DNA of 7,568 nt from Gemmatimonadaceae bacterium. Its GTDB lineage: Bacteria > Gemmatimonadota > Gemmatimonadetes > Gemmatimonadales > Gemmatimonadaceae. Shown one piece after another: positions 1 to 5,441 of this stretch. The notes beneath the pieces are model-generated. The model saw nothing but the letters and a program-made list of their open reading frames with translations. It had not been told where the DNA came from and did not search any database. The stretch covers positions 1 to 7,568 of the forward strand of contig JACMLI010000205.1 in NCBI GenBank assembly GCA_014379705.1, in the 5' to 3' direction. Position 1 is the stretch's first letter, and every line of letters begins with the position of its first letter. A program made the position numbers and the translations under genes.

Positions 1-867
1 ATAGTTGATGCCGAGAAAGTCGATCGGCTGCTTGATCAGGGCGAAGTCGGCGGGGTCGTGCGCGGGCCACGCCTGGCCGAAGATCTCCGCCATCTCATCG
101 GGATACGACCCGAGCAGCGCGGGGTCGAGGTACTGCCGGTTCATGTACGCGTCGGCACGCACGACGGCGGCGCGATCGGCGTCGGAGTCGGTGGCGGGGT
201 ACTTGGGCTCGATGTTCACTACGAGGCCGACGGTCCTGGCACCTGCGGCGCGAAGGGCCTGCACGCCGGCGCCGTGCGCGCGCATGAGCTGGTGCGACGC
301 GATCGGGGCCTCGAAGTGGTTGCGATGCCCGGGCGCGAGCGCGCCGAACAGGTAGCCGCCATCGGAGACGACCCATGGCTCGTTGAGCGTCGCCCACATG
401 GCGACACGGTCGCCGAGTGCGCGGCCGACGACGTCGGCGTATTCGCCGAACCAGTTGGCGATGTCGCGGTTGAGCCACCCGCCGCGATCGTCGAGCGCGG
501 CGGGCAAGTCCCAGTGAAAGAGCGTCGCGTTAGGCGCGATCCCCGCCTCGAGCAGGGCGTCGACGAGGCGTCGGTAGAAATCGAGGCCGCCCTGGTTCAC
601 CTGGCCGGTGCCCTTCGGCAGGATGCGGGACCAGGAGATGCTGAAGCGATAGGCGTTGAGGCCGAGCTCGCGCATGAGCGCGACATCTTCGGCGTAGCGG
701 TGATAGTGATCGCAGGCGATGTCTCCGGTCTCGTCGCCGGCGGTGAGGCCGGGCGAGTGGGTAAAGCGGTGCCAGATGCTGGGGCCGGCACCATCGGCAA
801 AGGGAGCACCCTCGACCTGGTACGCCGATGTCGAGGCGCCCCAGAGGAAATCCGCGGGAAATCGCAT
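1..867 (-). CDS. GH1 family beta-glucosidase, N-terminal 289 residues (3' end outside window)
   Basis: This is a glycoside hydrolase family 1 enzyme, a retaining beta-glucosidase that releases glucose or related sugars from beta-linked oligosaccharides, most likely in the cytoplasm because no signal peptide is visible. The reading frame stays open to the window edge. Residues 7-21 (FLWGASTSAYQVEGA) match the GH1 N-terminal signature, including sugar-binding Q17. H118-W119-D120 and the acid/base motif TLNEP (E163) are present. The nucleophile motif (ENG) would lie in the missing C-terminal part; GH1 proteins are usually about 440-480 aa, so roughly 60% is here. ATG at 867 places FPADFLWG where GH1 proteins normally begin; an in-frame GTG at 879 would add four residues. 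The gene diverges from the sugar ABC ATPase, consistent with uptake and hydrolysis of one sugar class. Exact substrate (glucoside, galactoside or fucoside) cannot be read from this part. Confidence 0.95.
   Translation of the reverse strand, partial: MRFPADFLWGASTSAYQVEGAPFADGAGPSIWHRFTHSPGLTAGDETGDIACDHYHRYAEDVALMRELGLNAYRFSISWSRILPKGTGQVNQGGLDFYRRLVDALLEAGIAPNATLFHWDLPAALDDRGGWLNRDIANWFGEYADVVGRALGDRVAMWATLNEPWVVSDGGYLFGALAPGHRNHFEAPIASHQLMRAHGAGVQALRAAGARTVGLVVNIEPKYPATDSDADRAAVVRADAYMNRQYLDPALLGSYPDEMAEIFGQAWPAHDPADFALIKQPIDFLGINY
528..535 (-). repeat. GCCTAACG octamer, copy 1
   Basis: The only copy with GCCTAACG on the minus strand. It lies in the glucosidase gene and spells Pro-Asn in IAPNATLFHWD. 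Confidence 0.8.
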
Positions 868-871
868 GGGT

Positions 872-882
872 CCCGTCACGGG
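872..882. promoter_or_regulatory. CCCGT-C-ACGGG inverted repeat between the divergent start codons
   Basis: A perfect 5-bp inverted repeat around one central base fills most of the 22-bp gap between the glucosidase and ATPase start codons. Its right arm merges into the ATPase ribosome-binding site GGGAGG (880-885, four bases before ATG 890). It could be a small operator or an RNA element affecting initiation, but a repeat this short can arise by chance in GC-rich DNA. Confidence 0.3.
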
Positions 883-889
883 AGGCTGA

Positions 890-2011
890 ATGGCGCGCGT
901 TCGCGCTGAAAACGTTTCCAAAATATACGCCGGCGGGCGCGGTTCGCCCGCGGTTTCGCGCGTCTCCCTCGACATCGCCGATGGCGAGTTTCTCGTGCTC
1001 GTCGGGCCCTCGGGGTGTGGCAAGAGCACGACGCTCCGCCTCATCGCAGGCCTCGAGGCGCCCACCAGCGGCGACATCTACATCGGCGACGCCAAAGTCA
1101 CCGACGTGCCGCCCAGCGAGCGTGACATCGCCATGGTCTTCCAGAGCTACGCGCTCTACCCGCACATGACCGTGCGCGAGAACATGGCGTTCGCGCTGAC
1201 CCTCCAGAAGCAACCCAGGGCCCGCATCACCGAGCGCGTGGACCGTGCGGCGACGATGCTCGGGCTCGGTCCACTCCTGGATCGAAAGCCGCGGCAGCTC
1301 TCCGGGGGGCAGCGCCAACGCGTCGCCCTGGGCCGCGCCATCGTGCGGGAGCCCAAGGTCTTCCTGTTCGACGAGCCCTTGTCGAACCTCGACGCCGGCC
1401 TGCGGGCCCAGATGCGCCGAGAGCTTGCCGGGCTACACCGCTCCCTTGGCACCACGATGATCTACGTGACGCACGACCAGGTGGAGGCCATGACGCTCGG
1501 CCAGCGGATCGCCGTGATGAAGGATGGTCACCTGCTGCAGCTGGATACGCCGCGCCGGCTTTACGACCATCCCGCCGATCGCTTCACGGCGGGGTTCATC
1601 GGGAGTCCGGGGATGAACTTCGCGCGCGGAGTGGTGGACCCGGTGGCTGGGGGCGTACGCTTGCACGCGGCGCCGACCGTGGTGTTGAGCTGGGAAGGCC
1701 ATCGCGGCGTCATCGACCGGCTTGGTCCCATCGAGATCGATTTCGGGGTCCGGGCGGAGGATCTGGAGCTGGTGGGCTCCGAAGGCGCGAACGTCCTGAC
1801 CGGGGTGGTGGAGTACGTGGAAACGCTCGGGAGCGAAGTCCTGGCGCACGTCGTGATCGGGGGCGCGAGCGCTGCGGCGATCACCATGCTGGCCCGGATG
1901 CCGGCGCGCGGGGGCGTCGTGGCGACACCGGGGAGCGTGGTGCAGTTGCGTGTGTCGCCCGGCCACGTGCACCTCTTCGACGCAAAGACCGGGGTTCGCG
2001 TGGAGCCCTGA
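890..2011 (+). CDS. ugpC: Sugar ABC transporter ATP-binding protein (MalK/UgpC/MsmK type)
   Basis: This is the cytoplasmic ATPase subunit that powers a CUT1-family carbohydrate importer. The nucleotide-binding domain covers about residues 1-235: Walker A GPSGCGKST at 39-47, Q-loop Q85, signature LSGGQ at 137-141, Walker B VFLFDEP at 157-163 (D161, E162), D-loop SNLD, and switch histidine H195. Residues from about 240 to 373 form the TOBE/OB regulatory domain, with the family motif GVRAEDLEL. At 373 aa the length is normal. ATG 890 follows GGGAGG by four bases and gives the usual MARVxxxNVSKxY opening. No permease or binding-protein gene is adjacent on this strand, so it may serve a transporter encoded beyond the glucosidase or elsewhere, as shared ATPases of this family can. 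The symbol marks the family; the transported sugar is unknown. Confidence 0.93.
   Translation: MARVRAENVSKIYAGGRGSPAVSRVSLDIADGEFLVLVGPSGCGKSTTLRLIAGLEAPTSGDIYIGDAKVTDVPPSERDIAMVFQSYALYPHMTVRENMAFALTLQKQPRARITERVDRAATMLGLGPLLDRKPRQLSGGQRQRVALGRAIVREPKVFLFDEPLSNLDAGLRAQMRRELAGLHRSLGTTMIYVTHDQVEAMTLGQRIAVMKDGHLLQLDTPRRLYDHPADRFTAGFIGSPGMNFARGVVDPVAGGVRLHAAPTVVLSWEGHRGVIDRLGPIEIDFGVRAEDLELVGSEGANVLTGVVEYVETLGSEVLAHVVIGGASAAAITMLARMPARGGVVATPGSVVQLRVSPGHVHLFDAKTGVRVEP
907..920. promoter_or_regulatory. LacI/CcpA-family operator-like site inside the first codons of the ABC ATPase gene
   Basis: TGAAAACGTTTCCA fits the catabolite-responsive-element consensus TGWAARCGYTWNCW at every position. It contains the perfect palindrome AAACGTTT (910-917) with the central CpG typical of LacI-family operators; 12 of 14 positions are symmetric. 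It lies 40-53 bp upstream of the glucosidase start and immediately downstream of a minus-strand TATATT, where a repressor would block initiation. It also occupies codons 6-11 of the ATPase gene, in an AT-rich island unlike the surrounding GC-rich codons. The match is seen directly; the regulator and the sugar signal are inferred, and no LacI-family gene is in the window. Confidence 0.6.
922..927 (-). promoter_or_regulatory. Candidate -10 box (TATATT) for the beta-glucosidase gene
   Basis: On the minus strand TATATT matches the sigma-70 -10 consensus at five of six positions and lies about 55 bp before the glucosidase ATG, with the LacI-type site just downstream. No convincing -35 box is seen 16-18 bp further upstream (those bases are GC-rich), so the promoter may be weak or activator-dependent. 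It also creates an ATA isoleucine codon in the opposing ATPase gene. Confidence 0.4.
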
Positions 2012-2024
2012 GCGGGGCCAGGGC
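2005..2024 (+). terminator. Possible hairpin at the end of the ABC ATPase gene
   Basis: GCCCTG (2005-2010) and CAGGGC (2019-2024) can form a 6-bp stem with an 8-base loop across the stop codon. No T-run follows, so it is a weak terminator candidate. The rest of the 136-bp gap to the next gene (2012-2147) holds a second weak 5-bp stem (CGGGG 2078-2082 / CCCCG 2090-2094) and no clear promoter. Confidence 0.25.
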
Positions 2025-2147
2025 GGTGGCGATGTGGCATGGCGCGGTGGAGTCCGAGCCTCCGAGGCGGTACGATTCGGGGGATGACACCCCGGTCCGG
2101 GGGCTCTCGTAGTTGCTGCACGCTTCCACCCAAACGCATCGACGCCC

Positions 2148-2417
2148 ATGTCCAGGTATGAAGCCATCGTGGCGGTCTTCGGCATCATCTTCGGTACGGC
2201 GAGCTTCGTCGGTGTCGCGATCGCGATCGCGTGGGGGGTGAAGGGGCGGAAGGGTGTGGTGACGGACGGCGGGGCCATGGCACGGGTCGACCAGCGGCTC
2301 GAGCGCATGGAGCAGGCGATCGACGCCATGGCCGTGGAGATGGAGCGGGTCTCCGAGGGGCAACGCTTCACGACGCGCCTGATCGCCGAGCAGTCGGGCG
2401 AGAAGCTCAAGGCCTAA
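2148..2417 (+). CDS. Small membrane-anchored coiled-coil protein, copy 1 (unknown function)
   Basis: I do not recognise a named family. The 89-aa product has one hydrophobic segment at about residues 6-31, a short basic stretch (KGRKG), then an amphipathic, probably coiled-coil helix at about 45-72 (VDQRLERMEQAIDAMAVEMERV). The likely topology is a single-pass inner-membrane protein with a cytoplasmic helical tail that could pair with itself or with the next gene's product. That next gene encodes a shorter-tailed relative, so the pair is a tandem duplication. It is first of a three-gene unit ending in pyrophosphatase. No strong Shine-Dalgarno sequence precedes ATG 2148. Its stop codon lies within a GCCTAACG octamer. 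The hydrophobic-then-heptad pattern and conserved relationship to its neighbour argue that it is a real gene. Confidence 0.75.
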   Translation: MSRYEAIVAVFGIIFGTASFVGVAIAIAWGVKGRKGVVTDGGAMARVDQRLERMEQAIDAMAVEMERVSEGQRFTTRLIAEQSGEKLKA

Positions 2418-2419
2418 CG
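2412..2419 (+). repeat. GCCTAACG octamer, copy 2
   Basis: It includes the TAA stop of the first small membrane-protein gene and ends one base before the next ATG codon's preceding C. Confidence 0.8.
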
Positions 2420-2420
2420 C

Positions 2421-2705
2421 ATGGTCGTCGGACTCGTGGGGATGGTGCTCGCCCTGGTGGCGATGATGGTCCTGCCGGCGGGGATCTATGCGGCCATCAA
2501 GATCGTGAACCGCATGTTCCCGTCGCAGCCCACCGAGGTGCCGGTGCCGCTCGCGATCGACGCGCGGTTGCGGCGGATGGAGGACGCGATCGAGGCGATG
2601 GCGCAGCAGATCGAGCGCATGCGGACGGGTGACCGCTATGTTTCAGGCGACGCGGACGACATGCCGTTGCTGCCGCCTTCCGACGACCCGCAGACCTTTT
2701 CATGA
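2421..2705 (+). CDS. Small membrane-anchored coiled-coil protein, copy 2 (unknown function)
   Basis: The 94-aa product repeats the plan of the preceding gene: a hydrophobic segment at about residues 3-30, a short proline-containing linker, a charged helix at 46-68, then an acidic proline-rich tail (DDMPLLPPSDDP). Over 28 aligned helix residues (VDQRLERMEQAI... against IDARLRRMEDAI...) I count 15 identities, so the two genes are paralogues. The start lies three bases after the previous stop, and the last codons overlap the pyrophosphatase start in an ATGA junction, so translation of all three is probably coupled. The function is unknown; a membrane partner or scaffold for another protein is a guess from architecture only. 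Confidence 0.75.
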   Translation: MVVGLVGMVLALVAMMVLPAGIYAAIKIVNRMFPSQPTEVPVPLAIDARLRRMEDAIEAMAQQIERMRTGDRYVSGDADDMPLLPPSDDPQTFS

Positions 2706-3244
2706 TCCATCCCTGGCGCGACCTGCCTCCCGGCCACCATCCGCCGGACGAGGTGACAGCCATCATCGAGATCCCGCGCGGGAGCCGGAACAAGTACGAG
2801 CTCGACAAGGACAGCGGCTTCTTCAAGCTGGATCGTGTGCTGTACTCGGCGGTCCACTACCCTGGGGACTACGGGTTCATCCCGCGCACGTTGCACGAGG
2901 ACGGCGACCCGCTCGACATCATCGTCCGGATCGACGAGCCGACGTTCACCGGGTGCCAGATCGCATCACGGCCGATCGGCGTGCTCAAGATGCTCGACCG
3001 CGGTGAGCCCGACGACAAGATCCTCGCGGTGCCGGCGGCGGACCCGCTGCACAAGGAGTGGTTCGACATCGCGGACCTGCCGCAGCACTACCTGCACGAG
3101 ATCGAGCACTTCTTCCAGATCTACAAGGACCTGGAGGGGAAGCGGATGCAGATCCTCGGTTGGGAGAAGAGCGACGTGGCGATGCAGGTGATCATGGACA
3201 GCATCGAGCGGTACCGGCACACGTACCTCGAGGCCGGGCCTTGA
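2702..3244 (+). CDS. ppa: Inorganic pyrophosphatase, family I
   Basis: This soluble cytoplasmic enzyme hydrolyses pyrophosphate to two phosphates with Mg2+, pulling biosynthetic reactions such as nucleic acid polymerisation and amino acid activation forward. The 180-aa length is typical. The signature DGDPLDI (D67, D69, D72) is intact. By alignment with the E. coli enzyme, the other active-site residues are present: E23, K31, E33, Y57, D99, D104, K106, Y141 and K142. The ATG overlaps the stop of the upstream small membrane-protein gene (ATGA) and has no Shine-Dalgarno sequence of its own, which suggests translational coupling. Placing a housekeeping enzyme at the end of a unit with two membrane-anchored helical proteins is unusual and may mean membrane association, although the enzyme itself has no membrane segment. 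Confidence 0.96.
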   Translation: MIHPWRDLPPGHHPPDEVTAIIEIPRGSRNKYELDKDSGFFKLDRVLYSAVHYPGDYGFIPRTLHEDGDPLDIIVRIDEPTFTGCQIASRPIGVLKMLDRGEPDDKILAVPAADPLHKEWFDIADLPQHYLHEIEHFFQIYKDLEGKRMQILGWEKSDVAMQVIMDSIERYRHTYLEAGP

Positions 3245-3246
3245 GG

Positions 3247-3276
3247 GACGAGTGGACGAGATGGACGAGATGGACG
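3247..3276 (+). repeat. Tandem 9-bp repeat (GACGAGATG) after the pyrophosphatase stop
   Basis: The units are GACGAG-TG (3247-3254, one base shorter), GACGAGATG (3255-3263), GACGAGATG (3264-3272) and a partial GACG (3273-3276). The array starts two bases after the ppa stop. It carries no reading frame of note and looks like a slippage-prone spacer. Confidence 0.7.
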
Positions 3277-3292
3277 CGTACTGATGGTCGTC

Positions 3293-3312
3293 GCTCCGGC
3301 GAAGGCCGGAGC
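3293..3312. terminator. Hairpin in the convergent gap between ppa and the aquaporin gene
   Basis: GCTCCGGC (3293-3300) and GCCGGAGC (3305-3312) form a perfect 8-bp GC-rich stem closed by the tetraloop GAAG. It is the only strong hairpin in the 101-bp convergent gap and could end transcription from both sides. There is no U-tract on either strand, so it is not a textbook intrinsic terminator. Confidence 0.5.
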
Positions 3313-3345
3313 CCCGCGTCGTCACTTGCCTCTGCCTTCCGGTAG

Positions 3346-4083
3346 CTACGCGCGCTTCCGCTTTCCCTGATTGACGATGTGTTCCTCGATGGGCGCTGGC
3401 GTGACCGGGGATTCCGGGCGTGCTGCCAGCCCGAAGTCCCAGAGCAGCGTGCCGACGGTGGCGCCCAGGATCGGGCCGATCCAGTAGGCGAGGTGGCCTT
3501 CCCAGACGCCTGACGCGAGCGCCGGGCCTAACGAGCGCGCGGGGTTGAACGACGCCCCGGTGAGCGGTCCCACGCACAGGATCAGTGCGCCGACGATGAA
3601 CCCGACGACGACGCCGGCGATCGGCGGACGCGCCTCGATGGCCCCGAGGCCGCACACGGTGATCGCGAGGAGGGCGGTGGTGACCGCCTCGAGGACGATC
3701 CCGCTCATCAGCGTGACGTCGAGCGAGAACTGCGTGCCGCCAAGGCGCGTGGCCTGCGCCAGGTCGGCGGGGAAGGTCTCCTTGAGCAGGTACGCGCCCA
3801 CGATCGCGCCGAGCAACTGCGCCGCGATCTTCACCGCGCCGTCGAGCGGCTTGGTGCGCCGCGTGATCATGAACGCGGTCGTGATGGCCGGGTTGAAGTG
3901 CGCGGAGACACTCGCCAGCGCGGCGATGATGCCGGCGAGGGTCATGGCGTAGGCAATGCCCGCCGCCAGGAGCGAGGCCTGGCTTCCGGACTTCGCGGAC
4001 ATCATCAGGGAGCCGCTGCCGACGAAGACGATGGCGAAGGTGCCGATGAATTCAGAGACGGCGGCGCGACGATGGCTGACCAT
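3346..4083 (-). CDS. Aquaporin / MIP-family channel, NIP-like
   Basis: This is an inner-membrane major intrinsic protein, a passive channel for water or small uncharged solutes, 245 aa long. Both half-helix motifs are present: HFNPA (N64-A66) and SFNPARS (N180-R183). The hydrophobic segments fit the six-helix MIP fold. The second-half sequence GPLTGASFNPARSLGPAL resembles nodulin-26-like (NIP) channels more than AqpZ. Counting back from the NPA motifs, the aromatic/arginine filter would be A44, I168, A177, R183, lacking the AqpZ phenylalanine and histidine. The C-terminal tail is charged and basic (NQGKRKRA). ATG 4083 gives the normal MIP N-terminus; the longer open frame upstream runs through a heptamer repeat and the fabF-like gene and is not used. 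No Shine-Dalgarno sequence is seen. It follows the ketosynthase gene on the same strand after 119 bp, so it may have its own promoter. Confidence 0.92.
   Translation of the reverse strand: MVSHRRAAVSEFIGTFAIVFVGSGSLMMSAKSGSQASLLAAGIAYAMTLAGIIAALASVSAHFNPAITTAFMITRRTKPLDGAVKIAAQLLGAIVGAYLLKETFPADLAQATRLGGTQFSLDVTLMSGIVLEAVTTALLAITVCGLGAIEARPPIAGVVVGFIVGALILCVGPLTGASFNPARSLGPALASGVWEGHLAYWIGPILGATVGTLLWDFGLAARPESPVTPAPIEEHIVNQGKRKRA
3526..3533 (+). repeat. GCCTAACG octamer, copy 3
   Basis: Inside the aquaporin gene, it gives the TTA leucine codon of NPARSLG, right after the second NPA motif. Confidence 0.8.
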
Positions 4084-4092
4084 AAGGGCCGT

Positions 4093-4119
4093 GATTCGGG
4101 ATTCGGGATTCGGGATTCG
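4093..4119. repeat. Heptamer repeat (GATTCGG) just upstream of the aquaporin start
   Basis: Four copies of GATTCGG lie head to tail (4093, 4100, 4107, 4114; the last reads GATTCGT), ending 10 bp before the aquaporin ATG. The array therefore sits in the presumed 5' leader of that gene. Read on the plus strand, with GGG at 4121-4123, it also gives four G-runs, a possible G-quadruplex. Another single GATTCGG occurs at 2074-2080. Confidence 0.85.
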
Positions 4120-4163
4120 TGGGCGGCGGTAAGTAGCAGCGCCAAAGTCCGGATCGCAACGCA

Positions 4164-4173
4164 CCCTGCAGGG
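4164..4173. other. Perfect 10-bp palindrome CCCTGCAGGG between the ketosynthase and aquaporin genes
   Basis: The palindrome is perfect and lies in the 119-bp gap about 80 bp upstream of the aquaporin start. It could be a regulator site or a chance GC-rich palindrome. No clear promoter boxes are seen near it. Confidence 0.3.
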
Positions 4174-4181
4174 GGCTGTCA

Positions 4182-4203
4182 CCCGAACCCCGACCCCCGA
4201 CCC
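4182..4203 (-). promoter_or_regulatory. Potential G-quadruplex at the ketosynthase stop codon
   Basis: On the minus strand, the transcript sense of the ketosynthase gene, four G-runs occur in series: GGG, GGGGG, GGGG and GGG, with loops of 2, 2 and 3 bases. The first run begins with the final G of the TAG stop codon. Short loops favour folding in DNA or RNA. It could slow polymerase or act as a terminator or insulator before the aquaporin gene. Confidence 0.5.
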
Positions 4204-5441
4204 TATGCCCGCCGCATCACCAGGGCCGCGTTGATCCCGCCGAACCCGAACGAATTCGAGATCAGGTGCTCCACGCGCGCCGTTCGTCCCTCCCCGGGGA
4301 CGTAATCGAGGTCGCACGTGGGGTCGGACTCGCGGAGATTCACGGTCGGGGGGAGCCATTCGCGGTCGAGGGCGAGGGCGCAGATCGCGGCCTCGATCGC
4401 GCCCGACGCGCCTAACGCGTGGCCGTAGTAGCCCTTGGTCCCCGACACCGGGATGGTGGTGGCGTGGTCGCCGAGCGTGGTCTTGATGGCCAGCGTCTCC
4501 GTGGGATCGTTGAGCGGCGTGGACGAACCATGGGCGTTGACGTATTCGATCTCCCCCGGGGTCACGTGCGCGTCGTTGAGCGCGAGACGCATGGCGCGCG
4601 CCGCCTGGGCGCCGTCCGGGCGGGGGGCGGTCATGTGGTGCGCGTCGTTGGTCATCCCGAAGCCGAGGACCTCGGCGTAGAGGCGGGCCCCCCGGGCGAC
4701 GGCGCGGTCTCGTTCCTCGAGGATCAGCACGGAGGCGCCCTCGCCCATCACAAAGCCATCACGCCCCTTGTCGAAGGGGCGTGAGGCCGTGGCCGGATCG
4801 TCGTTCCGGGTGGACATCGCCCGGATGAGGGCAAACGCGCCGAAGCAGAGCGGGGCGAGGGGCGCCTCGGCCCCTCCCCCGATCATGACGTCGGCGTATC
4901 CGTCGCGGATCTGCCGGAAGGCCTCCCCGATGGCAATGGTGCCGGAGGCACAGCTCATCGCGTTCGTGGAGTTGGGGCCGTGCACCCCGAACTCGATGGC
5001 GATGTTGCAGCTCGAGGCCCCGCCGAACACGGCGAGGGCAAGGGTCGCGTCGACGGCGCGGAGGCCCTCGCGCAGGAACACTCCCAGCTGCTCCTCGGCG
5101 TAGCCCACGCCGCCTAACGCCGTGCCCATCATGGCGCCGATGCGTTCGCGGTCCTCCCTGGCGAGGTCGAGTTCCGCATCCTCGATGGCGAGGCGCGACG
5201 CGGCGACCGAGAACTGGCCGAAGCGGTCGAGGCGACGCGCGCGCTTGGCCTCGATGTAGTCGGCGGCGTGGAACCCAGGGACCTCCGCCGCGTTGTGCGA
5301 GCGGAAGATGGATGGGTCGAACCGGGTCAGCGGACCCACCGCACTCTTCTGGGCGCGCAGGCCGTCCCACAGCCCTTCCCGCGTGGTGCCGATCGGCGTG
5401 ATGGCGCCGATGCCGGTGATGACGACGCGACGGCGGTTCAT
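4203..5441 (-). CDS. FabF-like 3-oxoacyl-ACP synthase (ketosynthase, KAS II family)
   Basis: This thiolase-fold ketosynthase condenses an acyl thioester with malonyl-ACP in the cytoplasm. At 412 aa it has the full FabF length. The catalytic triad is complete: C164 in MSCASG, H304 in NAHGSSTP, H341 in KGYYGHALGASGA (with K336). The gating loop GFGG is at 399-402, and the N-terminus RRVVITGIGAITPIG is typical. A GAGG lies seven bases before ATG 5441. The start overlaps the stop of the SRPBCC gene (ATGA). The setting is not that of a housekeeping fabF: no acpP or fabG is adjacent, and the neighbours are a START-fold protein, a methyltransferase and flavoenzymes. A specialised role in polyketide or modified fatty-acid synthesis is therefore inferred. 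The carrier protein must be encoded elsewhere. It carries two TTA leucine codons, both inside GCCTAACG octamers. Confidence 0.93.
   Translation of the reverse strand: MNRRRVVITGIGAITPIGTTREGLWDGLRAQKSAVGPLTRFDPSIFRSHNAAEVPGFHAADYIEAKRARRLDRFGQFSVAASRLAIEDAELDLAREDRERIGAMMGTALGGVGYAEEQLGVFLREGLRAVDATLALAVFGGASSCNIAIEFGVHGPNSTNAMSCASGTIAIGEAFRQIRDGYADVMIGGGAEAPLAPLCFGAFALIRAMSTRNDDPATASRPFDKGRDGFVMGEGASVLILEERDRAVARGARLYAEVLGFGMTNDAHHMTAPRPDGAQAARAMRLALNDAHVTPGEIEYVNAHGSSTPLNDPTETLAIKTTLGDHATTIPVSGTKGYYGHALGASGAIEAAICALALDREWLPPTVNLRESDPTCDLDYVPGEGRTARVEHLISNSFGFGGINAALVMRRA
4410..4417 (+). repeat. GCCTAACG octamer, copy 4
   Basis: Inside the ketosynthase gene, it gives the TTA leucine codon of GHALGASG beside catalytic H341. 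Confidence 0.8.
5112..5119 (+). repeat. GCCTAACG octamer, copy 5
   Basis: Inside the ketosynthase gene, it gives the TTA leucine codon of GTALGGVG. Confidence 0.8.

Noticed and set aside
58..909. Long plus-strand open frame (283 aa) opposite the glucosidase
   Set aside because: It is antisense to a clear GH1 gene, its translation is low-complexity Gly/Val/Ala/Arg-rich without family motifs, and such frames are common opposite GC-rich genes.
2071..2076. TACGAT as a -10 box for the small-protein/ppa unit
   Set aside because: It matches only four of six consensus positions and has no recognisable -35 box at a proper distance.
1433..2410. Minus-strand open frame (325 aa) opposite the ABC ATPase and first small membrane gene
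   Set aside because: It has His/Pro/Arg-rich composition typical of an antisense shadow and crosses two well-supported genes.
4084..4359. N-terminal extension of the aquaporin frame back to 4359
   Set aside because: It would translate the heptamer repeat and overlap the ketosynthase C-terminus; MIP homology begins at ATG 4083.
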